Assembly: GCA_905116865.2 (NCBI GenBank)
Contig: CAJHNH020004890.1
Coordinates: 1,582,478-1,646,477, forward strand
Direction of reading: 5' to 3'
Source of the DNA: Candidula unifasciata
Lineage: Eukaryota > Mollusca > Gastropoda > Stylommatophora > Geomitridae
Length of the DNA stretch: 64,000 nt
In this document: piece by piece, positions 10,807-21,018 of the stretch
Layout: each line of letters opens with the position of its first letter
How positions within the stretch are numbered: position 1 is the first letter of the stretch
The notes under the pieces: model-generated
Database searches by the model: none
The model's input: the letters and a program-made list of their open reading frames with translations, nothing else
Told to the model about the DNA's origin: nothing
Program-made: the position numbers and the translations under genes

Positions 10807-11270
10807 ATTAAATGATTGAAGGCAGACTCCAGCATACATAGGACCAGAAACGTCATTGAATCCATAACTAAAGCCACCCGAGAAGGGCAATACAGAAAAC
10901 AAAACTGGGTACAAACTGGTAACAATGAGACGAAAAAAGAAGATGTTAAAAAGCTGCAGAAACCTGTTGTTGCATTTCCCATTGAATACCACCCAAGTAG
11001 CTACGTTTTTTTTTTTTTTAACGGAAATGGTTAGGGCTTTATTTCATGCAACTATGCAAACGAACTTTCACCCCCAAATTACCAGATTACCTCTGCCTAA
11101 ATTTGGGAGCAAATCGCGGCCAACTATTGTTGGACAAACAGTGGCAGCTGACCTTACAGAGCCTCGCATTCAGTGAGGTAAAAACTCTACCTGTGGGTTA
11201 GGTATCCATTAAAAAAAAACATTTTACAGGAGTTAGATAAAATACTAATGACAAAACGTTTTTCACAACT

Positions 11271-11354
11271 GTCAGGATGGCCGAGCGGTCTAAGGCGCTG
11301 CGTTCAGGTCGCAGTCCACTCTTGTGGGCGTGGGTTCAAATCCCACTTCTGACA
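11271..11354 (+). tRNA. tRNA-Leu (anticodon CAG)
   Basis: A complete type II tRNA decoding CUG leucine codons. The acceptor arms gtcagga and ttctgac pair over seven positions with one G-U, and the discriminator base is A. The D region carries an A-box-like tggccgagcggtctaaggc. The anticodon stem is ctgcg/cgcag with loop ttcaggt, giving anticodon CAG. The long variable arm and the T loop gggttcaaatccca, which includes the B box, are intact. No intron and no genomic CCA are present, as expected for a eukaryotic nuclear gene. An adjacent T-run supplies termination. Confidence 0.95.
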
Positions 11355-11359
11355 ATCTC

Positions 11360-11368
11360 TTTTTTTTT
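11360..11368 (+). terminator. RNA polymerase III terminator of tRNA-Leu
   Basis: A run of nine T residues starts 6 nt after the tRNA 3' end. Confidence 0.9.
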
Positions 11369-11379
11369 CTTGCCCGCGT

Positions 11380-13145
11380 GAGAAATGGCTAAAACAGTGA
11401 ACACAATTCGACAAAGTAATGGACCCTTTTTTTTAACGGCACTTCTCATCGGGCATATTGTTTTTCTCCTCTTCTCCCACTTATAGGTTGGCCCTTCAAA
11501 AAGCGGTTGGCCCGTTTAGTTGTGATTTACATCTTGCTGCGATGTGTATGTCTTTCAACCCATCACATTCGATTAGACATATCTCCTAAATAATTTCATT
11601 TACGTCATTGTGGCAATGGATAATCCCTTGTTTTGTCTCTCCGAAATGTGAATGCTGGAACTCATAAGGGGAGCAAAATACGATACGATGGTCGTTATTA
11701 TTCTTTGAAACACCAATCGAAATTAAATGAGTCAGGTGGTCAGCCTCACGTATGCTGTCTTTACTTCCCATGACATTACCCGATAACCATTTTAGGTTCA
11801 ACAAATACAACCAAACAAGTCCGTGAACTGCCTTCTTCAGTTTCAGTTTGTGATAAACACAAATTCCAAAGTTCTGCGACGTTTAACCAGTTCGTATCTG
11901 AGCGGCGGTTATTTGGTCGGCCGGGTTTTTTGTAGATAATCTCCTGTTTAAAAGGTCTTTGTAGTGTAGGTTCACACCACAACCGATGTTTGTTTGGCTT
12001 TTTCCGGCGGCTTACAGATCGGCAACCAAGCAGCAACAGGGCACCAGCACAGCGACCAGCACGAGGCAAGCCAAGCACCAGCAACAGTCTGCTAGTACCC
12101 GTGTCGATATCATCACAAAGAGATCTGGATCACACCAGAACCAAAAACCACAATCACCACAGCACAGCAAGGAAGCAAACAACCGTAATATCAGGTGTGA
12201 CTACTCACCACAAATAAAAGGAAACCATATAAGACAGCTAAGGAACCTTCTTCGATATAGCAGGCCTCCGGGCAGCTGAAAGAGGATCAAATTTGAAATT
12301 TTTGTTGGACGAATTGGAATTGGAGGTTCACACCTGATTATGTTCTTTGTCTTCTATCTGTCGCTGTCCTATCCGGTGGTCTCCTTTGATTTTTGTTTCA
12401 CATGCCTCTGATTTTTAATCAGTTTCTTTCATTCCCGTGTGGTTATGTAGGATGTGTTCCGGTTCTCTTTTGCTCATGTCCCCGTGGAATTTTGCTGATT
12501 GTTGCTGATGCTTGGTTGGTCCGAGCTGGTAGCAGTAGTAGTGCCCTAACCGCTATGAGAGGTCCCTGGAAAACGCTAAACAAACAATTCGCAGCACTGT
12601 CAACAAACACTGTTCCTTTTTCAGGACAACCAAGCGGTCACAATCTGGTAGTCTTAGTTTCAGCTTCATAGCCCATCTTTGCTCCGCTCCTGTGCAAACG
12701 AAAAACACACAGAATGTTTATCACTGTATTAGAATTGCAGTTCATCATTGATGGTAGCAGAAGTCGCCAACAGATCAGCAGTTGCCCACGCGATCAATTT
12801 TAATCACATACGGGCACCACAACACTGCACGACAGGCATCGCGCCATTTTCTGAATCTACATTTCACACCAGTACGTTGGTAACAGCCGAAAAAACATTT
12901 CAAATGCAATCCGCAGCTCACAGGGTCACGCCATGCATTCAACTCAGAAGCTGGGCGACGAAACTATATCCAGTCTACAAATGGAGCAAAAATGCATCGG
13001 CCACCGTCAGGCAGAAGCAAACAAATTTGCCTCTGTTTCGAACAGTGCCGCTGCCTAACGCCCATTTTGACCGGTCATTATACACCGGTCACAATCTGTT
13101 GTGATCAGCCTATTTAATTTTTAAAAAATATTGAGGGTAACATAG
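11380..13145. other. long stretch without a recognised gene
   Basis: Several open frames of 60-120 codons occur (for example 11986-12279 and 12748-13104), but none shows a family motif, and codon content looks compositional (a Gln/Ser/Thr-rich CAG/AGC stretch near 12010-12200). The short phrase ggttcacacc occurs at 11969 and 12326. I find no supported feature. Confidence 0.45.
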
Positions 13146-13150
13146 ATCTG

Positions 13151-13170
13151 CCCCCCCCCCCCCCCCCCCC
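13151..13170. repeat. poly-C tract
   Basis: Twenty consecutive C residues; poly-G or poly-C runs of 10-20 recur across the window. Confidence 0.95.
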
Positions 13171-13889
13171 AAAATGGAATGCTCGAGGTTCGTGGTGGGG
13201 GAAAAAAAAGATTCACGCTTCTTGTAACCAGCTGCTGTTGAGTTGCGGTTCTGTCGAAGGCTGAGTTTTACTGCTTGGAATTAGTTTCCAATTGTCATCC
13301 AGTTTTTATTTTCATCACGCCTGAGTTTTACTTTTGCCAGCCGCTGTTGTCTGAGTTGCTGTTTCAGGTTTTCCTCCTGGTTGTCAGGGTCCCATATTTA
13401 ACTTCTTTGTGTTTTGCTTTTTGTTTTCGCCCCATTCATGTGTATGTGCGTAAGCTTTTGTGTGTGTGCCTGTGATTTTTTTTTAAAAGCCTTTTTTTTT
13501 TTTTTTTTGCTTTCTTATAGCTTTTTTTTTGGTACCGTTTTTTCCAGTTTTTTTTTTCATGGTTAAGAAGTAGCGGACATAAGTGAGGATAGTGTCAACT
13601 GAAAAGTGAGAGTTGTGAGGACTTACAGTGAGGTCGGAAGGTGGAGATAGAGAGGATAGCTTTAACAAGTTCTGGATTTGAAGTCATCTGGGTGTTCTTC
13701 TTGCTTCTGAGTCATCAGCTTCGGTGCGCATGGTCAGTCGGTCACCGCCCTTTCTTCTGCTGATGTGTTCGCCTCGTCCGGGGGCTTATCTTTCGTAGTT
13801 CTGTTAACAAACTGTGCGACCAGTTTCTGCGATTCTTTGTCACTGTCTACTTTTGAACAATCGTCGAGGGAAATTGGTTTGTTCTGCCT

Positions 13890-14340
13890 GCTGGAATATT
13901 CGTACAGATGTTTTCTTTATTCGCTGTATTTACGGCATTTCAACAGGTGGGCCTTTGTGTTTTGTACCTTACATTCGTCACATGTTGGATTCTTGAATCT
14001 TTCAGGCCAGTAACCCAGTCGCAGCTTCCACAGTTTACTGATCGTGGGGATTTTTGTTGGTTCTTTGATCTGCGACTGGGTCCTGGGCTTCCTCAGCATT
14101 CTGTAGGCGTGTCTACCTTTGGTGTCTTCGGTCCACTGCTTGTCCCATGCTTCAGGGAGAAGTTGTTTGGTTCCCGCTTTTACTTCAGATTTTTTCTAAG
14201 CTTATGTCCATCTTATTGTCGCAGCTGGTGCCTTCCTTTGAGGCCCTATCCGCCGACTCATTACCGGGTATGCCCTTGTAAGCTGGTATCCATCCTAAGG
14301 TGAGTTCACTCCCCTTTCTCTTGAGCTTTGTGTCGAATGT
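13890..14340 (-). pseudogene. LINE RNase H and C-terminal CCHC fragment
   Basis: Minus-strand reading gives LTLGWIPAYKGIPGNESADR (about 14230-14304), the RNase H block with the GNE-x-AD catalytic motif. Downstream, in another frame at 13917-14099, is CDECKVQNTKAHLLKC, a CX2CX7HX3C knuckle typical of the C-terminus of RNase H-bearing non-LTR elements (I/jockey-like). Frame changes and stops separate the parts. The upstream RT was not recognised. Confidence 0.65.
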
Positions 14341-14599
14341 TCTAGATTTTATAGTGATGTCGGGAGAATGAAAGAGACGGATAGCTAGGTGAGAGAAAAG
14401 GGTCCCTGGTGCTTGCGGTTCTGGCAGGTTGAGGCTTCCTGCACCTCCTGCCCCCTCACCCCCCCCACCTCGTGCAACATCGTATCTGGTTGGTAACCTG
14501 AGGACCGAGGAGGGGACCCTATTGGTGGCGGGACTCGCTCCATGATCTGAAATTAGCCTGAAAGTCATTTTAAGTATTTTTAGACACATGGATGTTGGG

Positions 14600-15580
14600 G
14601 CAGGGATGATAGCACAATTATGAAATGGAAGACTGGCATCCTTGAGTGGTGGTCCCCTTTGGTGCTGTATCCTCAGCTGTCTTGCCTTGAAACTTCGGGG
14701 TGGCCTTGGGCGGTTACCGCTGTCTTGTCCTTTTCTGAAAATAAACTATGTGATAAATCTGTTAGGTTTTTAATTTGTGTTTGGTCTAGTAGCCTGCAGT
14801 GAGGAAATAGTGGACAGTAAGGGTTTAGAATGCTGGAAAGCTTCAGATGACTTGAAGCGAGATCGAACCCAGATAGCTTGTAGGGGCGAATAGGGTTGGT
14901 CCCTGGTTGATTCCGGGTTTGTCGTTGTGTAGATCTGGGCTTAGTCGTGGCCCTCAGGTGGGTCGGGCTTGGGTTAGTTGACTGTCTCCTGTGATACTTG
15001 CACAATTCCGGTTGTTACTTGTTATGCATATGAACTGCTTTACCAACTTCTGTATTTCTGGCTAGCAGTCGACATACAGGCAGCTTTTAGTTAACATCGT
15101 CATCTTCTTTTATTGAGATTTCTGAGTCACACACTTGACATATTGACATTAGTATCTCAATAGGTTGTTGTTGACCAGTATTTTGGTTGGTTCGTTGATT
15201 TATGTTTGGTTTCTTGGTTTTCTCAGCGCTCCGTTAGCTCGTTGTCCTTCGAGCAGTGGCTCCATTGTGCCGCCCAAGTCATTGTGATATTTTGTTTGAG
15301 AATATTCGTTAGGATTGGCCGTAATCTGTCATCTACGTACCCACCAATCGAAGACTAGTTAACAGATAAAGGACTGGTCATCAACACAGCGTCAATCTGG
15401 CGTCTCTTGACAAGGAACAAGTCTTTCGCCTTTTACAAGTCAAGTTGTTATGGACGAACAACAAAACTGGCCATGCTGTGCCTGGTCAGATCCCGGGCCT
15501 CACTGAGGGCTGCCTTGGGGGCACATCCGAACCAGGTCAGTCAGAATCTAAAACGTGGGTATCTTGAGCCCTAAAATATT
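14600..15580. other. no recognisable gene
   Basis: Open frames here carry no domain signatures. The stretch may be extended LINE debris related to 13890-14340, but I cannot show it. Confidence 0.35.
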
Positions 15581-15583
15581 GTT

Positions 15584-15796
15584 GGATCTTCCCGGCCTGT
15601 AATGTCTAGTAGAGTTGAACCCATCCCCAGAAAAGTATTGCAGAGACCAAGTGTGGATCTTCCCGGCCTGTAATGTCTAGTAGAGTTGAACCCATCCCCA
15701 GAAAAGTATTGCAGAGACCAAGTGTGGATCTTCCCGGCCTGTAATGTCTAGCAGAGTTGAACCCATCCCCAGGAAAGTATTGCAGAGACCAAGTGT
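15584..15796. repeat. tandem repeat, 71 bp x 3
   Basis: Three near-identical direct copies beginning ggatcttcccggcctgtaat, with starts at 15584, 15655 and 15726; they differ by a few substitutions. Confidence 0.95.
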
Positions 15797-15849
15797 TCCA
15801 CGTGCAGCATGATCGTTGAGTGGGGGTGACCATAATATTTTGAGCTTAA

Positions 15850-16025
15850 ACGGGACATCCTAAGCGGGGGATGTGGCTGACGCTCAACACTCAGGGATGG
15901 AAATACAATCAGACGGCTACTGGTGCCATCAGAATTGGAGATACTTGATTGCTGCTAAAGATGGAGACAGAGCACTTATGGGAGTGTCCTGAGTGCTGTG
16001 ATGTTGATTCTTAATTCAACTTTCC
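15850..16025 (+). repeat. R4 repeat (probable 3' end of an RNase H-type LINE)
   Basis: Shares ggtgccatcaga, gctgctaaagatgg and acagagcacttatgg with copies at 44645-44855, 63480-63635 and, inverted, 51735-51880. The phrase gagcacttatgg also follows the RNase H piece at 18715, linking R4 to that LINE family. Confidence 0.65.
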
Positions 16026-16119
16026 AGTGTTGTAGAACTAGCCAGTTATGTAAATTTTTTCGTTTGCTGCATAAACAAGAGAAAATATCCACAGGACGCT
16101 AACTACCCAGGATCTATGC

Positions 16120-16210
16120 AGTGATGCTTGCCACTCTTCACCTTAGTTCACAATCCTGAATGGGTACCAGGTGAAGTACTGGTTAAGTAAAAGTGACTGG
16201 CGTAACCACA
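16120..16210 (+). repeat. S3 SINE body fragment
   Basis: Contains cctgaatgggtaccaggtga, agtactgg and aagtaaaagtgactggc, closely matching the body of the SINE at 56462-56690 (gaatgagtaccaggtaaagt). The tRNA-like head is not seen. Confidence 0.5.
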
Positions 16211-16584
16211 TCGCATATAGATCTAGACCTATATGCCCAAAACGCACGAAGGCGCAGAAAAGAATTCTTTTTAAAAGGGTCTACCTGTCACCCCTATAGT
16301 TTCACCATTTTTAGATGTGCTGAACAGCAAAACATATACATTATTTGAAATAATATGAAAAAGGACTGCACCTTGTACCCACACAGTTCTGCGGGTTAAA
16401 TCAGATCTGTTGTTGCCTAAAGGCGTGCCCTAATTATAACCTTCTTGGAGGTTGAACAGGGTATCTAGACTTGCCCTCCATTTTTTTAAAGTCTTATGGT
16501 GTCAGACTTTAGGTCTTTAAGTCTGCCAGCCAAGTTTGAGATCTTTTCTTTTCCCGGGGTAAGTGACAGACATGCAGCATCTTC

Positions 16585-16850
16585 TTAGTGTTTATCGGCT
16601 GTAAACTGGTATACAGTTCTGGTTGTTCATCCACTTCTGGACTTTGGTCTTGCTCCAGAACTTGAGTTTAGTGTGCCCATCAATTTGACATAACTGGCTT
16701 ATCTGTATGCACACTGTTGATTCCTGGCCTCTCAGGCAGATGTACTCCAACTGTAAAGGAAACACACTGTTTGTTACTTGTTAGAGAGCAGCAGATCAAT
16801 CCCCCCCACCCCAAAAGTGGCCTCAGAACTCACAAAGGGAACTCAATTGC
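16585..16850 (-). repeat. R1 dispersed repeat, antisense
   Basis: Begins with atcggctgtaaactgg and runs through gttctggttgttcatccact and tgtatgcacactgttgattc to ccccaaaagtggcctcagaa. Confidence 0.75.
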
Positions 16851-17049
16851 ACCAACAAGCATCACACGAAATTCAACTGCATAAACAACTGTTTAAAATA
16901 ACAATGGATATTTAATTGTTAAACAATACTGTTACAACATGACAACTCCAAACCAGTTAAAATAAGATTACAATATAATGTTTAAAAAATTGTTACAACA
17001 CTGAGCAAAAAAAATGTAAGATTAAACAAAAAAAACAATATTTACTTCC

Positions 17050-17315
17050 CCATGTGTGTTTCAGGACTGTACTGTGAGGAAAAAAGAAAAGATCCACTGC
17101 CTATTCAAAATGCATGTCGTAAGAATCGACTAATTAGGAGCTACCTTTAAATTTAAAGCCAGAGTGCATCTGTCCGAGTGGCAAGGAACAACCAGCTGCA
17201 CATAAATACTGTAAGCCAGTAAAACAGATGTGCATGCAAAACTCAGGCCCTGGCACAAAGCCAAAGTCCAGATGGATGAGCAACCAGGACCAGTGAACAA
17301 AGAAGAAGACAATGT
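17050..17315 (+). repeat. R1 dispersed repeat, sense
   Basis: From catgtgtgtttcaggact to accagtgaacaaagaagaag, with the diagnostic gcatgtcgtaagaatcgact and aacagatgtgcatgcaaaac. The GAA-rich tail is present. It is near the 3' side of the duplicated ZNF-B flank. Confidence 0.75.
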
Positions 17316-17399
17316 CTCCTCTGTCACACATCTGCAGAACTATCACATATCTTAAACTGACTACAAGATACCTTGCAACCATATACCACTTCTTCTAGT

Positions 17400-18365
17400 G
17401 CTGCAAAACTCAGTTCTTGTACCCTATCTATTGTTATGGTAACCCATTCTGTCTCAAGTGTTACTTTATCGCTTCTGCCCCCTGGTGTTATTATTCGAAC
17501 TAACCCAGACTCAAAACAATTTATTATTTAAACTAACTTCTTGGCTTAAAACATTTTGAAGGAAGAAATGTAAAGAAACAAAACAGTTAAATGGTAGTGG
17601 TGGTCTAGCCAACTGAACTGAACTGTGGAATTATGAAGACTACATATAAACAATTGCTGATGGCAGATAAAATGTCTTCATCCATCACAAGATATGAAGA
17701 CAACAGCATCCATAAGTAATCAAGGACTATGAGTACGAAGATGACAGATGTGCATGGTTCTTGGTAGATTTTCTCATATTCTGTGACAGCGCAACCTCAG
17801 CTGCCTAGCAGGCTGAGGCATCATGATTCATTTTAGAAGAGGCAGAACATTTAAGACTGCATGAGTTACGGAATTGAATGCAGATCCAGCAAGAAAGGGT
17901 GTATGAGAGAAAGAGCATGACATGGGTACAACCACTGTGATATTGGAACAGTCAGCATCTACACTCTGAAAAATGTGCTGTGGGAGATACGACATCAATA
18001 GGTATGCCATGCCATTTCTGAAATCGGAAACCACAAATAAAATTTTTCACAAGTAACAAAAAAAGATTATACCACATGATGTGCCAGGGGAGACAAGTGA
18101 AAGGACACATTAAACCAGATGAATGTTGCCTGCTCATAATAACCAAGGTGAGAAGATACTCCACTGAGGAATAACTTGCCATTCATTAGATACATCTTTT
18201 TTAAAACAATGCCCAAAAAAGACAAAAAGTAACTGCACGTTTTTCCAGGCGGACAAGACCATGTCCTTTTGTCTGCGCAAATTTTGATAAAACGATTGAT
18301 TATTGTGTTTTCAATAAAGCATAGCAAACAGCAAATTTTGACAGGCAATAAAAATGTATAATCTG
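17400..18365 (-). repeat. ZNF-B 3' flank, duplicated copy B
   Basis: Colinear counterpart of 590-1560 (see that entry). The homology ends close to where an RNase H-type LINE fragment begins (about 18370). Confidence 0.6.
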
Positions 18366-18369
18366 TTGC

Positions 18370-18760
18370 ATGTGTTTTCTCGCCGACATTCACAACTGGG
18401 TAACATTACTTTGGTTCATATTACATGCAGGGTATACTGGTGTGAGAGGCAATGAGAGAGCAGACGCTCTGGCTGGCAGTGTGACTATCAGGAATGGGCC
18501 CTGTATGGACAGGAAAGACATCATCAATGCCATACAAGAGACTAAGCGCAGTGAGGCTTTAAATTTTGTGGAAAATTATTTTTCACTGAATAGACTGCAC
18601 ACCCTGGGTATACCAATTGGAACAGCAACCGGAGCCACCTGCCATTACATCAACCAGAACAAAATGGAAACTGTGAGCCTCAAAACACTTGGAGACATAC
18701 TCAGAAGAGATCGGAGCACTTATGGTCATGTCTGATGTGCAAAGAAGTTGATCTATAAAA
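18370..18760 (+). pseudogene. LINE RNase H C-terminal fragment
   Basis: The plus-strand frame reads HAGYTGVRGNERADALAG, the end of an RNase H domain (conserved H and D), followed by about 80 residues including IPIGTATGATCHYIN and ending RRDRSTYGHV before a stop. No RT precedes it, so it is a 5'-truncated insertion. It lies between the ZNF-B stop codon and the duplicated 3' flank, and so separates the gene from its ancestral 3' sequence. Confidence 0.75.
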
Positions 18761-18835
18761 AGAACAATGAACTATAATAATACATGCTACACATTTATAG
18801 TCTTATCTCTGGCATGATTTACATGACTATAAGCA

Positions 18836-21018
18836 TCACATTGATGAGTTTTCTTCTACATTTTCTATGGTTTTATGCAATATCAGTTCATCAACTTGTG
18901 CAAAAGCTGCACTAATATCATCACATTCAAATGGCTTCTCTACTGCATGCTTTTTTTTATGTGACTGCAGATTATTACGTTGTGTAAAAGCTGCCGCACA
19001 AATATTACATTTAAATGGTTTCACTCCTGTATGTGTTACTTGATGAGACTTCAGTTTATTTTTCGTCGCAAAAGCTGCATCACAGGTGTTACATTTAAAT
19101 TTTTTCTCACCTGCATGTGTTGTTTTATGCAATATCAGTTCACTGTCTTGCACAAAGGACAAACCACAAGCGTTACATCTAAATGGTTTCTCTTCTGTGT
19201 GCTTTTTCTTATGTGACCGCAAATTATTACGCTGTGTAAAAGCTGCATCACAAACATCACATTTAAATGGTTTCTCTCCTGTATGTTTTACTTTGTGCAA
19301 CTTCAATTTACTTGGTTCTGCAAAAGCTGCCTCACAGGTGTCGCATTTATATGGTTTCTCACCTGTGTGTCTTCTTTTATGTAGTTTCAATTTACTAGAT
19401 TGAGCAAAAGCTGCATCACAAACATCACACTTAAAATTTTTCTCTCCTGTATGTTTTACTTTATGCAACTTCAATTTACTTGGTGCTGCAAAAGCTGCGT
19501 CACAGGTGTCACATTTATATGGTTTCTCACCCGTGTGTCTTCTTTTATGTGATTTAAATTTACTATACTGTGTAAAAGCTGCATCACAAACACCACAATG
19601 AAATGGTTTCTCGCCTGTATGTGTTACTTTATGTGACTTCAGTTTACTCCGTGTTGTGAAAGCAGTATCGCAGATGCCACATTTATATTTTCTCTCACCT
19701 GTATGTATTGCTTTATGCAATATCAGTTCATTATCTTGTAGAAAAGATACACCACAAACATCACATTTAAATGGTTTCTCTTCTGTGTGCTTTTTCTTAT
19801 GTGACCGCAAATTATTACGCTGTGTAAAAGCTGCATCACAAACATCACATTTAAATGGTTTCTCTCCTGTGTGTGTTATTTTATGCGACCTCAGTTTATT
19901 TTGTTCTGCAAAAGCTGCATCGCAGGTGTCGCATTTATATGGTTTCTCACCTGTGTGTCGTCTTTTATGTAATTTCAGTTTATTAAGTCTCGTAAAAGCT
20001 GCATCACAAACATCACACTTAAAATTCTTGTCCCCTGTATGTGCTGTTAAATGTGATTTCAATTTACTTTGCTGAGCAAAAGCTACACCGCAAATGTCAC
20101 ACATATAGGGCTTTTCTCCCGTGTGTTTTCTTTTATGTAATTTCAGTCTAATATGTTGTGCAAAAGCTGCATCACAAACATCACACTTATATGGTTTCTC
20201 TCCTGTGTGTGTTATTTCATGCATTTTCAGTCTATTGTGTTGTGTAAAAGCTGCATCGCAAACATTACATTTAAATGGCTTCTCTCCTGTATGCTTTCTT
20301 TTGTGAATTTTCAAATTATTAGATCGTGCAAATCCTAAACCACATTCCTCACATTTATATGGCCTCTCTCCTGAATGCATTCTTTTATGATCTCTTAGAT
20401 GATTATAATATGTAAAAGTGGAGTCACAAAGATCACATTTAAATGATTTCTCTCCTGTATGTTTTCTCCTATGTTTCTTCAGATAGATATTCTGAGTAAA
20501 AGCCGCCCCACAGTCATCACATTTAAATGGTTTCTCCCCTGTGTGTTTTCTCTTATGTAGTGTCAATCTCCTATTTTGAGTGTAAGATGCATTACAAACA
20601 TCACATTTAAATCGCTTCTCTCCCGTCTGTGCGCTTGTTTCCAGTTTGAGATCACTAGATGTCAAATCTGCATTAGAAGCATCACACTCATATGCCTGCT
20701 CATCTGTGTCCATTTTTGTCGGCTCTACACTTTGCTCATCCACACCAGTACTTATTAATCCACTAACTGGATCTAACAAACGATAGTCCGGAGTGATCTC
20801 CCCCACCAATGTTTCTTCTGACATATATTTTGCTTCTGTAGTCTCATTCTGTATACTTGCACCATCACCATCACTTCCAATCATAATAACAGAAGCTGTA
20901 ATATTATTTTCTATATTTGCTCCTAGATAATTAAGACCATTTGTCTGTACGTCTTTCTTGTCAACCGATTCAGTCATCCCGGTAGTCTCGACTTCTTGTG
21001 AGACATCAGAAACTGTAT
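18836..21018 (-). CDS. ZNF-B exon 3 (finger exon)
   Basis: Bounded by a gttgcag acceptor (edge 21018) and a stop at 18836. The in-frame ATG at 20977 is the second methionine of the spliced model and would be the start only if translation began in this exon. A remnant finger with its second cysteine and histidines lost (YECDASNADLTSSDLKLE) precedes finger 1. The final unit (FECDDISAAFAQVDELILHK) lacks its second cysteine and last histidine. Linkers are mostly TGEKP; two read TEEKP, one TGVKP and one AVEKP. Fingers 10 and 17 are identical over the core FKCDVCDAAFTQRNNLRSHK. Confidence 0.9.

Noticed and set aside
11986..12279. Gln/Ser-rich open frames possibly encoding a low-complexity protein
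   Set aside because: No start context, splice signals or homology signs; the composition follows from CAG/AGC-rich DNA.
15606..15833. A 75-codon minus-strand frame with repeated peptide
   Set aside because: It is the translation of the 71-bp tandem repeat; the period not divisible by 3 means the repeats are read in different frames.
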